Origin: Planctomycetota bacterium
GTDB lineage: Bacteria; Planctomycetota; Planctomycetia; Planctomycetales; Planctomycetaceae
Length of the DNA stretch: 64,000 bases
Reading direction: 5' to 3'
Assembly: GCA_023417655.1 (NCBI GenBank)
Contig: JAEZFD010000013.1
Coordinates: 11,236-75,235, forward strand
Shown: positions 27,290 to 36,342 of the stretch, piece after piece
Numbering within the stretch: the first letter of the stretch is position 1
How the letters are laid out: each line of letters starts with the position of its first letter
The notes under the pieces: model-generated
Databases searched by the model: none
What the model saw: only the letters and a program-made list of their open reading frames with translations
Told to the model about the DNA's origin: nothing
Position numbers and translations under genes: made by a program

Positions 27290-30004
27290 CTATCGAGGAC
27301 GAATCACCGGCCAAGCCCCAGCATCGGGTGTCGAAGGTGTTCCTGTTTGAACCGGGGCTGTCATGCCGGGGTTTGACGGCAGAACGGCATTACGCCCGTT
27401 CGCCTGAGGATTAGACTCGATGACACGATAGCTGGGAGGAATCTTGATGCCGTCGCCGAACTGCTGCTGGTTCGATTGGGGATTAGGCTGCTGATTCTGG
27501 GGAGCCTGATTCTGTGGCTGTTGCGGCGGTGCCTGCTGTTGATGTTGCGGGCCACCTACAGTCCCCTGCTGTCCGTAGGTATTCCGATAAGGCTCGGCGT
27601 CAACATAGCCGTTCTGTGGCGAATACATCTGCATTTCCTGCATTCGCCGCTCAGCGACCTGACGATCCCGCTGATCCATGTACTGCTGGAAGTTCGTCGG
27701 CGGTGCATTCGTAGCCTGTGCCTGAATGACCTGGGGAGTCGGAACCGCTTGCGGTGCAGCAGGCCATGGTTCAGGTCGCACTCCATCTGGCGTGATAGGC
27801 GCTGGATTTGGCTGGAAAGTTGGACCAGTGATCGACGGATGGAAGAACTGAGAACCGGCAGATGGTGAGACTGCGTTGTTGATTGGTCCGGTATTCCAGA
27901 GATCCTGGACAGGACGATTCGCCTGCTGACCTGCAGCCCAGCGCTGAGCTTCGACGCTCTTCATCGCATCCCAATGGTCCCTTGGGATGGAGCTGTTCAT
28001 CATGGTCTGCTCATCATACCGCTCCGGGCTGTTGTACTGCTGCCGGTTATACATCGGTGCAATGACGTCGGGACTTGGAACTCCTTGCGACCTCATCAGC
28101 GGAGGGTTCTGAGATTGAACTGGCTGGTAGCTCTGATTCAGATTCTGAACCGGACGCTGGTCCGGCATCTCGCGATACGGAGCGGGCACATTCATGGACT
28201 CATAGGACATTGATCCCGGCGGCTGAACAGGAGCCTGCATCGACATCGGGGTAACAGGCATCCCCATGCCCATTCGTGCTGCCGTTCGGCTGGCTTCCTG
28301 ATATGGATCAGCCTGACCTGCGGCTCGCGGATCCATTTGCCCCATGGGATTCACCCCCATCTGAGGATTCATTCCCGCCGGACGGTTCCCCAATTGAGGA
28401 TTCATGCCCATTTGAGGCTGAGGACGACCGTTCATGCTGCCGCTGGCTTGTCCCTGTGGGAAACCGGGGCCATTCTGAGGATTTACACTCCCAGGTCCGC
28501 CTTGCGGAGCCGACCGTTGAGCCGCTTGCCCATAGGCATTCTGCAGCGGCTGTGAACCTGCTCCCTGCGATCCGGCTTGCGATCCGGCATAGGGGGGAGC
28601 TTGCTGAACTTGCGATTGCGGATACTGCGTCTGCAGCTGGGCTGCGGCAGGAAGGACCCTGTGATCCACGCTCGCGTCAGCAGGAACCTGCTGATATGCC
28701 TGATTGACCGGCCGGTTCTCCGGTCGGTTCGGTGGAACCGGGACCCCACTCCAGGGCTGCAAACCCGGAGCACTCCCGTTGGCCTGCGACGCGTTTTGCG
28801 CAACCTGTCCGTGCTGGACGCGATTGTCGTATTCACCGTGAACCGGCAGACCTGCTTGAGGAGGGTCTGCATACTGCCCTTGGGCCAAGGATTGGTGTGA
28901 ACCAGAGTGGGCACCTGGAGTCGATTCCAGTTCGGCTGACCGATCTGCATAACCCGGCGCTTCATGCATCGGCATCATCGTCGCCGACATGGGCTGGTTT
29001 GCCCCCTGAGACCAGCCGGCTGCGTCACCGCCGGGGAGTCGGGAGAGCTTGCGATTCTGATCATCAAGGAGAATTGGGCCGTTCTCCGGGCGTGCCGAAG
29101 GTGCTCCCTGTTGATCAATTTGGGCGAGTCTCTGACGAAGTGCCTCTTCTGGGGCCAGTCGCTCCCCGGGGAACCCGGCATTGGGACGGCGGAGCTGACT
29201 CTGCATCTGCGCTCGCTGCTGCTCTTCGCGAAGTTTCTGCTGTTTCGACTGAATCTCGGCAATCAGCTTTTCCCCAGGATTCCTCGTCGGCAGGATGCGA
29301 TCCATCAGCGACGACGATGCCACAGCAGGAGCATTCGCACTGGCATTCGGGGCAGGATCGGGGTTCGGAGCTGAGGAATTCTCAGCGAGCGATCGTTTCG
29401 CTTCTTCAGGCGACATCACCCGGGCATAGGTCGCCTGAGCGAGCTCGGTTTTGCCTTGTCTGGCATAAGCGTGCGCGAGGTTTCGGATGGCATTCTGATT
29501 GCCGGGATTCGCCTGAATGGACATCAGGGAATAACGTTCGCTTTCGGCCAGCCGGTTCTGCAGCAGATATGAGTACCCAAGATTTGCCAGGACTGTGGAG
29601 TCACCTGGATTCTCTGCGAGCGCCTGCTGGTAGTGCCGTTCGGCATCAGGATAATTCTTCTCGAGATCTGCCAGAATCGCTAGCCCATGATGAGCTTTGG
29701 CATCCATCGGCTGCTGAGCCAGAACGGCCTCGAAATGAGTACGAGCACTTTGTAGTCGGCGAGGATCCTGATCACGGGACCATTGATCCAGTTCCGACTG
29801 CCCGGCCTGCAAAAGCTCTGCGGCCTTCTGCGGGCGGGATTGAGCGAGACCTTTTGAGGACGAGTCTGCGGGATGGGCGCGCTCAACTTCCTTCTCAGGA
29901 ATGACAGATGGCTTGGCTGCCCAAGATGTCAGACGAGGTGTTGAACTGCAGCCGACGAAGGCTGTCGTGCAAAGCAGCAGACAGGTGGCTGTTCGGTTCT
30001 TCAT
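27290..30004 (-). CDS. TPR lipoprotein with long Gln/Pro/Met-rich tail
   Basis: 904 residues. The signal peptide ends in lipobox AFVGC (residues ~15-19), so it is a lipid-anchored envelope protein. Residues ~60-190 contain three to four tetratricopeptide repeats (AHHGLAILADLEKNYPDAER, VLANLGYSYLLQNRLAESER, AIRNLAHAYARQGKTELAQA). After about residue 230 there is no recognisable fold: long Gln, Pro, Asn, Met and Ser-rich low complexity, including MNPQ-type repeats encoded around 28340-28440. The tail is probably disordered and surface exposed. ATG 30004 is set by the signal peptide; the frame is open 92 codons upstream with no protein-like sequence. A large opposite-strand frame is a shadow of this gene. 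Confidence 0.87.
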   Translation of the reverse strand: MKNRTATCLLLCTTAFVGCSSTPRLTSWAAKPSVIPEKEVERAHPADSSSKGLAQSRPQKAAELLQAGQSELDQWSRDQDPRRLQSARTHFEAVLAQQPMDAKAHHGLAILADLEKNYPDAERHYQQALAENPGDSTVLANLGYSYLLQNRLAESERYSLMSIQANPGNQNAIRNLAHAYARQGKTELAQATYARVMSPEEAKRSLAENSSAPNPDPAPNASANAPAVASSSLMDRILPTRNPGEKLIAEIQSKQQKLREEQQRAQMQSQLRRPNAGFPGERLAPEEALRQRLAQIDQQGAPSARPENGPILLDDQNRKLSRLPGGDAAGWSQGANQPMSATMMPMHEAPGYADRSAELESTPGAHSGSHQSLAQGQYADPPQAGLPVHGEYDNRVQHGQVAQNASQANGSAPGLQPWSGVPVPPNRPENRPVNQAYQQVPADASVDHRVLPAAAQLQTQYPQSQVQQAPPYAGSQAGSQGAGSQPLQNAYGQAAQRSAPQGGPGSVNPQNGPGFPQGQASGSMNGRPQPQMGMNPQLGNRPAGMNPQMGVNPMGQMDPRAAGQADPYQEASRTAARMGMGMPVTPMSMQAPVQPPGSMSYESMNVPAPYREMPDQRPVQNLNQSYQPVQSQNPPLMRSQGVPSPDVIAPMYNRQQYNSPERYDEQTMMNSSIPRDHWDAMKSVEAQRWAAGQQANRPVQDLWNTGPINNAVSPSAGSQFFHPSITGPTFQPNPAPITPDGVRPEPWPAAPQAVPTPQVIQAQATNAPPTNFQQYMDQRDRQVAERRMQEMQMYSPQNGYVDAEPYRNTYGQQGTVGGPQHQQQAPPQQPQNQAPQNQQPNPQSNQQQFGDGIKIPPSYRVIESNPQANGRNAVLPSNPGMTAPVQTGTPSTPDAGAWPVIRPR

Positions 30005-30340
30005 GGGATGAACTTCGACATGCCCGACCACGCAATCACCCCGCACAGTGCCAACGACACCAGCGGTGCTCTTACATGAGTTTAATGTACGAGGGGAAAT
30101 CTGGGAAAGGTGCGCAACGGAGGGGGACTTCCGTTTATGCAAAATGCTGGAATCAGTGAAGGGAAAGGGGTTTCCAGCAAATTCAGGAGATGCGCCGCGC
30201 GTTCTATCCCAACGAACTCCCGCTGTCCAGACGGGAAACCCACACCAGTGGCCGATCGGCAGTTTCTGCAGAAATGACAAAACCCCGCTGCTCCGAGGAG
30301 GCGGGGTCTGTCGGAAGAGAACGAATTCGAACGGCCCCGA
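30005..30340. other. Intergenic region between TPR lipoprotein and GH57 genes
   Basis: 336 bases. It holds the terminator at 30278-30306 and, next to 30004, the presumed promoter of the TPR lipoprotein gene. No gene seen. Confidence 0.5.
30278..30306 (-). terminator. Terminator after the GH57 gene
   Basis: CCCCGC/GCGGGG stem with a 12-base loop containing CTCCTCGGAG. On the minus strand four T follow. It lies 35 bases past the GH57 stop codon. Confidence 0.72.
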
Positions 30341-32524
30341 TCAGGCCTGCCACATCTGCATTTCGAAATCGTCTGAAGGGACCAGCAGATCCAGGGACCC
30401 CTCGCTGGGGATGCGTTCCTGCGCCTCTCCTGATCGAAACAGCTCAACTGCCATGTTGAGGCGCTGCCCGACCTTCACACCAAGTTCTTCGCACGGAACC
30501 GAGAGCTCAAAAATCTGATCGATCGCGAAGTCACCCTGACCGTCTGGGACAGCTTTGTCATCAATCATGACGACAGGGGTCGACCCGCTGTCATCCAGCT
30601 TCACGCGGATTTCGACACCGTAAGGGTCGATGAATCGGAACCGAATCTCTTCGATTTCCCGAAGATCGTTCCGGGCCTTGCCGGCGGTGTCCAGGCGAAG
30701 GACGAGATTCTCCGGAGTGAATCCGAAGTAAATATGCCGGATCAGGCTGTCCGTCACCATTGTCATCGTGCCGCGCTCGCTGCCTGACTCGTAATGGCCG
30801 GCATTGAGCCATTCGAAATAGCTCCGCCGCCCATCAATTTTGGCTCGCAAAAACGACCGGGGGTTGGTGTGAATCTGGCGGCGTTCAGTACGAGCGACCG
30901 GTTTCAGGAGAATACCGGGGGGCTGTTCGCCCAATAGCTGATAGACGTTTCTCAGGTGGCGGCGGAACAGTTCATCGAACAGAGCATCCTGCGCAGAGTT
31001 ATGGTCATCCCCATACCACCAGAACCAGTCGCTTCCTTCAGCGATCATCAGTTCATCCCAGGCACGGCTGACAACCTCAGGCGAAAACCGGGAATTCTTT
31101 TCCGCTTTCAGCAGGAACTCCCGCGTCATGTGGACCAGATCCCAGGCGTCCCGATCGTCGCGGTGACCGATCCAGATGTAGAAATCATGGTTGATCCAGC
31201 TGCCTGCAAAGAGACGGCTGATCTTATGTGCAGGCGGATGCGCGGCGAGATGGTCACGCACTCGAACCGGATGAATATCTCGGTCGTGAGCTGCGTTCCG
31301 GTAGAGATTCCGCAGGAAGGCGACCCCGCCGTCCGGGTAATATTCCCAGCAGTTTTCTCCGTCGAGAATGATCGGGACGAGGGCTGGCTGATCGGTGTGA
31401 TTGGAGACCACCCGACCAATTTCTTTAACTTTCCCCAGCAGATCATTCGCGGCCCAGAGGGGTTCATTCCGCTGATAATGGAAGCCGATGAGGTCACTCA
31501 GACCATGATCGCGGAACAGGATCTGGAGATTCTTGCCATCCTGCTCCACACGCCAGGGGCGATAGAGCATTTCAGGCCGATTGACGAGACCGTTCCCATC
31601 CCGATGGACAAAGCCATCGGTCGAGTGCATTAGAATCTCTTCGTCGGTGGCGATCCACTGGATTCCGACATCAGCGATTGCTCCCAGAATTTCCTGAGAG
31701 ACCGAACCTTCTGACGGCCACATCCCCGTCGGAGCGGTTCCAAAGAGTTCCTTGTGATAATCAACCGCCCGCTTCAAATGCCGGGTGACGTCGTCCTTGT
31801 AACTCTGAGTGTACTTCGGTAGCGGACAACCGGGCATCGCTTCCCGCGCACTCTTTTTGTCCCAGAGCAACGGGAGAATCGGGTGATAAAAGGGAGTCGT
31901 CGTGATTTCCAGCTGTCCCCCGTCGGACAGTTTCTTGTGCAGCGGCACAACCTCTGCGACCAACTCCATCTGCTTCTCAAGCAGCCATGCCTTTTCCTCT
32001 TCCGTGTATCCGCGGCCCTTCTCACGGAATTGTCGGAGTTCGGTGTCCCGTTCGAAAACGAGGTCATGAATCCAGGTCAGATTGTTCCAGACCTGAAGAT
32101 CGCGAAGATCCTGCACATTAAAACGCGGGAGTGCCTCCTGTGCGCCATCCCGACCGAGTCCCCGTTTCTGATGCAGTTCAGAATAACGTGGATATGGACG
32201 AATCATCGTCCATTCATTCGCCATGAAAAAGTGGTCAAGCAGATACCAGGCGTCCTCCTGAGACAACCCATCTGCTGGCATACGCGATACGTCCAGATGA
32301 CGGTCGCTGCCCCCTTTGGTGTAACGCTCGATCTGCAGCAGCAGACTTGGAACCAGATTAATTGTGCAGCGAAACTCAGGGACTTCCTGAATGTGTAACG
32401 CCATGCCGACATAATCTTTGGTCGCATGCAGGCGCACCCAGGGCATCAGCGTTTCGCCGGTGACATCGTCCGGATAATAAGGCTGATGCTGGTGCCAGAA
32501 CAAAGCGAGGGAGACAGGCTGCAT
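30341..32524 (-). CDS. Glycoside hydrolase family 57 enzyme
   Basis: 727 residues. The N-terminal family motif HQHQP is at residues 11-15; the catalytic nucleophile motif WPSEGS (Glu272) and the later DGENCWEYYPDGG segment also fit GH57. The C-terminal ~200 residues are beta-rich and resemble the domains that follow the barrel in GH57 amylases and 4-alpha-glucanotransferases. It acts on alpha-glucans; hydrolase and transferase activity cannot be separated from sequence. It lies 135 bases downstream of glgA on the same strand, which supports a role in glycogen turnover. ATG 32524 places HQHQP near the start, as in relatives. Confidence 0.92.
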   Translation of the reverse strand: MQPVSLALFWHQHQPYYPDDVTGETLMPWVRLHATKDYVGMALHIQEVPEFRCTINLVPSLLLQIERYTKGGSDRHLDVSRMPADGLSQEDAWYLLDHFFMANEWTMIRPYPRYSELHQKRGLGRDGAQEALPRFNVQDLRDLQVWNNLTWIHDLVFERDTELRQFREKGRGYTEEEKAWLLEKQMELVAEVVPLHKKLSDGGQLEITTTPFYHPILPLLWDKKSAREAMPGCPLPKYTQSYKDDVTRHLKRAVDYHKELFGTAPTGMWPSEGSVSQEILGAIADVGIQWIATDEEILMHSTDGFVHRDGNGLVNRPEMLYRPWRVEQDGKNLQILFRDHGLSDLIGFHYQRNEPLWAANDLLGKVKEIGRVVSNHTDQPALVPIILDGENCWEYYPDGGVAFLRNLYRNAAHDRDIHPVRVRDHLAAHPPAHKISRLFAGSWINHDFYIWIGHRDDRDAWDLVHMTREFLLKAEKNSRFSPEVVSRAWDELMIAEGSDWFWWYGDDHNSAQDALFDELFRRHLRNVYQLLGEQPPGILLKPVARTERRQIHTNPRSFLRAKIDGRRSYFEWLNAGHYESGSERGTMTMVTDSLIRHIYFGFTPENLVLRLDTAGKARNDLREIEEIRFRFIDPYGVEIRVKLDDSGSTPVVMIDDKAVPDGQGDFAIDQIFELSVPCEELGVKVGQRLNMAVELFRSGEAQERIPSEGSLDLLVPSDDFEMQMWQA

Positions 32525-32659
32525 AGCTAAAAAATCACCATTCGTAAGACAACATGTTCTGACAGGCCCTGTCGGGGAGCACACTGGCCTGATTGTCCGA
32601 ATCCATTACTGAGACCAGATGAGGTTTCCATCTTTCAGAAGAACGGAAGCCCTCCGGAC

Positions 32660-34156
32660 CTATGCTTCTTCGTCCGATGGCAACACCGGCTCTGCGGCCC
32701 ATTTCAATGCCTGCTCGTAAACTTTGACGTACTGAGCGGCACTGGCGTTCCATGATGCATCTCTGGCCATGCAGTTCTGCACCATCTGATCCCAGTCCTC
32801 GCGGTAATGGGTGTAAGTACCGAACGCTCTCCAGACCGCATCCAGAAAAGCCTCTTTGGTGTACTTATGGAAGACAAATCCGGTCGCCGTATTGCTGGCT
32901 TGGGCTTCCGGAGTTGCATCCGTGACAGAGTCAGCGAGGCCTCCCACGGCATGCACGATGGGAAGCGTTCCATAAATCTGGCTGTACTGCTGATTCAGCC
33001 CGCAGGGTTCAAATCGGCTGGGCATGAAGTAGGCGTCTGATCCGGCTTCGATCCGATGGGCGAGACCTTCATTAAATCCGATTGTCGCCGCGACGCGCCC
33101 CGGATATCGCTGCTGCAATGTCCGGAGAGTTTCTTCGAAGTAACGGTCTCCTGTCCCCAGAAACGCCAGCTGCACGTCCGCTCTCAGAATCTCGTCTGCC
33201 TCTGCTGTGATGAGGTCCAATCCCTTTTGTTCCGTCAGTCGGGAGATCATTCCGATCAGGAAGGAATGAGGACTGACCTCCAGCCCGAGTTCTTTCTGCA
33301 GCGCACTTTTGCAGGCGGCTTTCCCGGCGAGAACCGTCGTCGCGTCGTACTTCTGGGGCAACGCGGCGTCATGCTCGGGATTCCAGTCCTGCAGATCGAC
33401 ACCATTCAGAATCCCGACGAGTCGATCATGTCGGCTCCGCAGCAAACCGTCGAGACCATGTCCATATTCAGGACGACAGATCTCCTCGGCATACGTGGGA
33501 CTGACGGTGGTAATCATGTCCGCCATCGAGATCCCGGTCTTCAACAGATTCAGATCACCAAAGTGTTCCATCTGCCGCCAGTTGAAATACGACTCAGGCA
33601 GACCGGTGAGCTCCATCTGCCAGGCGGCGAACTGGCCGTGAAAGGCCATGTTGTGAATTGTCAGGACGGTGCCTGTATTAATGAAGCGGCCGCCAACTTC
33701 GCGTTCATTCCGGATCAGAGCGGGGATAAGTGCTGTCTGCCAGTCATTGCAATGGATGATGTGAGGCCGGGTAATCGACTGGGCAATCTCCATGACGGCA
33801 CGACTGAAGAAGATGAACCGTTCCGCATTGTCAGGATAATCCTGCCCGTCTTCGGTGTAGAGATTACGGCGATCATAGAACGTCGGCTGATCGATCATCA
33901 GCACTTCGACATTCGTGCCGGAGAGCAGTGATCGTCGCACAGTCGCCCGAACGGTCAACTGGCGCATTTCCAGATTGACTAAGGCGACAGGTTCTCCCCG
34001 TTTCTGCTCTGGGATCAATCGCCGGTACAGCGGGATCACGAGGCTGACATCATGTCCCGCTGAACTGAGAGCCTTCGCCAGTCCCGTCGCCACATCTGCC
34101 AGCCCACCGGTTTTGGCGTATGGCACCGCTTCAGAGCTCGCGAGCAGAATTCGCAT
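32660..34156 (-). CDS. glgA: Glycogen synthase (ADP-glucose type, GT5)
   Basis: 498 residues, normal length. It transfers glucose from ADP-glucose to the growing alpha-1,4-glucan. Seen: N-terminal KTGGLADVATGLAKAL (the KTGGL substrate loop, residues 15-19), HIIHCNDWQTALIPAL, GILNGVDLQDWNPEHD, and C-terminal SRFEPCGLNQQYSQIYGTLPIVHAVGGLADSV with the EPCGL nucleotide-sugar site. Cytoplasmic. It forms a probable two-gene glycogen unit with the GH57 gene. ATG 34156 is the start (MRILLASSEAVPYAKTGG). Confidence 0.97.
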   Translation of the reverse strand: MRILLASSEAVPYAKTGGLADVATGLAKALSSAGHDVSLVIPLYRRLIPEQKRGEPVALVNLEMRQLTVRATVRRSLLSGTNVEVLMIDQPTFYDRRNLYTEDGQDYPDNAERFIFFSRAVMEIAQSITRPHIIHCNDWQTALIPALIRNEREVGGRFINTGTVLTIHNMAFHGQFAAWQMELTGLPESYFNWRQMEHFGDLNLLKTGISMADMITTVSPTYAEEICRPEYGHGLDGLLRSRHDRLVGILNGVDLQDWNPEHDAALPQKYDATTVLAGKAACKSALQKELGLEVSPHSFLIGMISRLTEQKGLDLITAEADEILRADVQLAFLGTGDRYFEETLRTLQQRYPGRVAATIGFNEGLAHRIEAGSDAYFMPSRFEPCGLNQQYSQIYGTLPIVHAVGGLADSVTDATPEAQASNTATGFVFHKYTKEAFLDAVWRAFGTYTHYREDWDQMVQNCMARDASWNASAAQYVKVYEQALKWAAEPVLPSDEEA

Positions 34157-34662
34157 AGGTCAATCACTTCTACAATCCGGATTCCTGAGGGGGACGACCT
34201 TGCGCCACACCGCTTTGGGCGAAGTTCCCTCTCTCACTGATCGGCACCGTCTGGCCCTGGGAAAGACTCAAATTCCTCCTGAATGTTCCCCTCTTCCTCG
34301 CAACCGAAATGGATTTACGCGGTGACCTCGGGAATCACACTGGGAAACTTGCGTCAACCCTAGCGGATGAGCCTGCGCAAGCCAATCGCGAAACTCCGAA
34401 AATGAACTCTCATCGTCCGAGTTCATGAGCTGAAGCCCGCCGACAACTGTTTCGACGCGACGCATCATCCGAGAGTGCAACACGACCAGAATGATAACAG
34501 ACTGGCATTTTTTGATTCGTCAACAACAATCAGTTGAGACAGGTCGCCACCACCGGTCTGGTTCTCCGAGAATTCGAATACAACCGGGTGTCGACCTTCC
34601 GAAACGCGGCGTCGCCTCACTCCCTGCACTTCTTCCCTCTGCCGAAATTGTCATCCGTCACT
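34157..34662. other. Divergent intergenic region between glgA and the beta-RFAP synthase homologue
   Basis: 506 bases. A minus-strand frame at 34268-34483 could code for ~66 residues but has no recognisable family or clear ribosome site. Otherwise nothing is visible; promoters for both flanking genes must be here or just upstream of them. Confidence 0.4.
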
Positions 34663-35625
34663 ATGTCACACGATTACGTCACCGTTCAAACAGGAGCCCG
34701 GCTGCACTTCGGTCCGCTCTCCTATCTCCCAGAGCGAGGACGGCATTTCGGCGGAATTGGCATGATGATTAATCGGCCCGGTGTGAAGCTGGCAGTCAGC
34801 CGCTCCCAACGTTCCGGCGAAACCCGCTGTGCATCGTTGCGTGCGAAGGGATTCTACGATCATCTCAGCCGCTGCGCTCCCTGGGGACGGGAGCCGGTAG
34901 AGATCGATGTCTCTGAGGAAATTCCCTCGCACTGCGGCCTCGGCTCAGGAACACAGCTCGCTCTCGCACTGGGAGACGCGCTGGCAATGCTGCACGACCG
35001 GCGATTTACTCCTGCTCAGCTGGCCCAAATGGCCGGACGTGGAGAACGCTCCGCCATCGGCCTGCAGGGATATGAGCTCGGCGGATTTCTGATCGACGCC
35101 GGGCGTCTTGGCGAAACCGATGTCGGTGCGATGGCAGTTCGGCTCCCATTCCCGGAGCACTGGCGCATTCTTTTGATTCGCACGGTGACTGGTAGCGGGT
35201 TGCATGGCGATCTTGAAATGAACGCCTTCCGAAATCTGCCTCCCATGTCGGAAGCAATTACTGGCCGCCTTTGTCGACTGGCCCTGACGGAGATTCTCCC
35301 ATCACTCCAGCAGCATGACTTTGCAGCGTTCACGGCCGCGCTCTATGAGTTCGGGTTCCATGTTGGCACTTTCTTCTCAGGTGCCCAACAGGGAGTCTTC
35401 TCCTCACCTGTGATCCGATCTCTCGCCACACGGCTGCCGGTTGCGGAAATTGGCATGGCTCAATCCTCCTGGGGCCCGACAGTCGCCCTTTTTGCCGAGA
35501 ACGACGAAGCTGCCAAAGGTCTCTGGCGACGGGTGAAATCTGGACCTGAGGGGGATCTTTTACAAGTCGAGCTTGTCACCGCTCGGAACCAAGGCCGGGA
35601 AATCAATCGCCATCGTTCTGCGTAA
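34663..35625 (+). CDS. Beta-ribofuranosylaminobenzene 5'-phosphate synthase family protein
   Basis: 320 residues. The sequence fits the archaeal/planctomycete beta-RFAP synthase family, a GHMP-kinase-fold enzyme that condenses PRPP with a 4-hydroxybenzoate or 4-aminobenzoate to start methanopterin synthesis. Seen: ARLHFGPLSYLPERGRHFGGIG at the N-terminus (long family motif, positions 34693-34758), the GHMP glycine loop IPSHCGLGSGTQLALAL (~88-104), GYELGGFLIDAGR, and GMAQSSWGPTVALF near the end. Planctomycetes are known to carry tetrahydromethanopterin-linked C1 genes, so a role in H4MPT cofactor synthesis is a fair inference. No other C1 gene of that set is in the window. ATG 34663 is chosen because homologous sequence begins there. 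Confidence 0.85.
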   Translation: MSHDYVTVQTGARLHFGPLSYLPERGRHFGGIGMMINRPGVKLAVSRSQRSGETRCASLRAKGFYDHLSRCAPWGREPVEIDVSEEIPSHCGLGSGTQLALALGDALAMLHDRRFTPAQLAQMAGRGERSAIGLQGYELGGFLIDAGRLGETDVGAMAVRLPFPEHWRILLIRTVTGSGLHGDLEMNAFRNLPPMSEAITGRLCRLALTEILPSLQQHDFAAFTAALYEFGFHVGTFFSGAQQGVFSSPVIRSLATRLPVAEIGMAQSSWGPTVALFAENDEAAKGLWRRVKSGPEGDLLQVELVTARNQGREINRHRSA

Positions 35626-35635
35626 CCCAACCGGG

Positions 35636-36043
35636 TCAGTCGATAACACGGGGTCCGTCCGAGAGAGACGGTCCTACGTCGCGAGGTCTCCGCTCTCTGG
35701 CGGAAAGCTGCAGCGAGCCGCAGATCTGGGCGATGATCAGCAAGCCGGTCACATAGACCAGTTTTCCGCTCAGATTACTGACCTGCAATCCGAAGAGGTG
35801 ATGCTGATTGCTGGCGGGCGGATCGAGCATTCCCCACACCAGAATCGCAAGGCATGCCATCAGGCCAACGCCAATGACGCCTCCCCGCTGGAGAACCGGA
35901 TAAAGCTGTTTCCAGTCCACGGCGCAGAGCCAGAAGAGAATCCATAACGCCAGCGGAAACCAGGGCCAGAGCGTCGCGAGTAGGGTGACCAACAGATCAC
36001 CAATTGCGACGACCAGATTCTGAATTGCTCTCCATAATTCCAT
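35636..36043 (-). CDS. Small membrane protein, possibly the second half of a split gene
   Basis: 135 residues from ATG 36043. It has three hydrophobic segments (NLVVAIGDLLVTLLATLWPWFPLALWILFWL, positions 35921-36013; GGVIGVGLMACLAILVW; LVYVTGLLIIAQICGSL). The start ATG overlaps the TGA of the upstream 68-residue frame (TGATG), so translation could be coupled. A perfect 14-bp tandem repeat lies exactly at this junction; removing one copy would join the two frames into one protein of about 199 residues. No family with known function is recognised; similar short membrane proteins with HHLFGL-type motifs occur in planctomycetes to my recollection. Confidence 0.75.
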   Translation of the reverse strand: MELWRAIQNLVVAIGDLLVTLLATLWPWFPLALWILFWLCAVDWKQLYPVLQRGGVIGVGLMACLAILVWGMLDPPASNQHHLFGLQVSNLSGKLVYVTGLLIIAQICGSLQLSARERRPRDVGPSLSDGPRVID

Positions 36044-36063
36044 CACAGTAATTCCATCACAGT
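36035..36063. repeat. Perfect 14-bp tandem duplication at an ORF junction
   Basis: AATTCCATCACAGT occurs twice head-to-tail (36036-36049 and 36050-36063). Fourteen is not a multiple of three, so the duplication shifts the minus-strand frame and creates the TGATG stop/start. Confidence 0.95.
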
Positions 36064-36249
36064 TGCCTTTCCGGTGACCGTCCGGATTTCAGATCCCGCA
36101 AGGGTTAATTCTTCCCCTTGAAGAAGGCTCAGAAAGAGGGTCTGCCGGAATTCGTCTTGTTGCAAAAATTCGACTCTGGTAATTTTTGCCGAACCGGTTG
36201 GAAATCGGGACTCAAGATGACAGTTGACCTTGCAACGGAAAATTGTCAA
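36043..36249 (-). CDS. Short open frame upstream of and overlapping the small membrane protein
   Basis: 68 residues from TTG 36249, ending in TGA that overlaps the next ATG by one base. The sequence is soluble and beta-like (ITRVEFLQQDEFRQTLFLSL, TLAGSEIRTVTGKATVMELL). Its last residues MEL duplicate the first residues MEL of the next frame because of the 14-bp repeat. It is either the N-terminal part of a gene broken by the duplication or a small coupled cistron. TTG is the only start available in frame. Confidence 0.5.
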   Translation of the reverse strand: MTIFRCKVNCHLESRFPTGSAKITRVEFLQQDEFRQTLFLSLLQGEELTLAGSEIRTVTGKATVMELL

Positions 36250-36342
36250 CGGACTTCAAAGGACTGATTGTCCATATCCAGGCAACTCCACTCACAGATC
36301 TCGTGAGCTGGCCCGGGCGTGGACGGCACGGAGGCAACGACG

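Noticed and set aside
28732..29904. Long plus-strand open frame (390 codons)
   Set aside because: Shadow of the TPR lipoprotein gene caused by its biased codon composition; no recognisable sequence and no ribosome site.
33056..33931. Plus-strand open frame (291 codons)
   Set aside because: Lies entirely inside glgA on the opposite strand; glgA has full family motifs.
34268..34468. Possible 66-residue minus-strand protein (MMRRVETVVGGLQ...)
   Set aside because: Codon use is not unreasonable, but no family, no clear ribosome site and no conserved feature could be seen, so it is left out as a gene.
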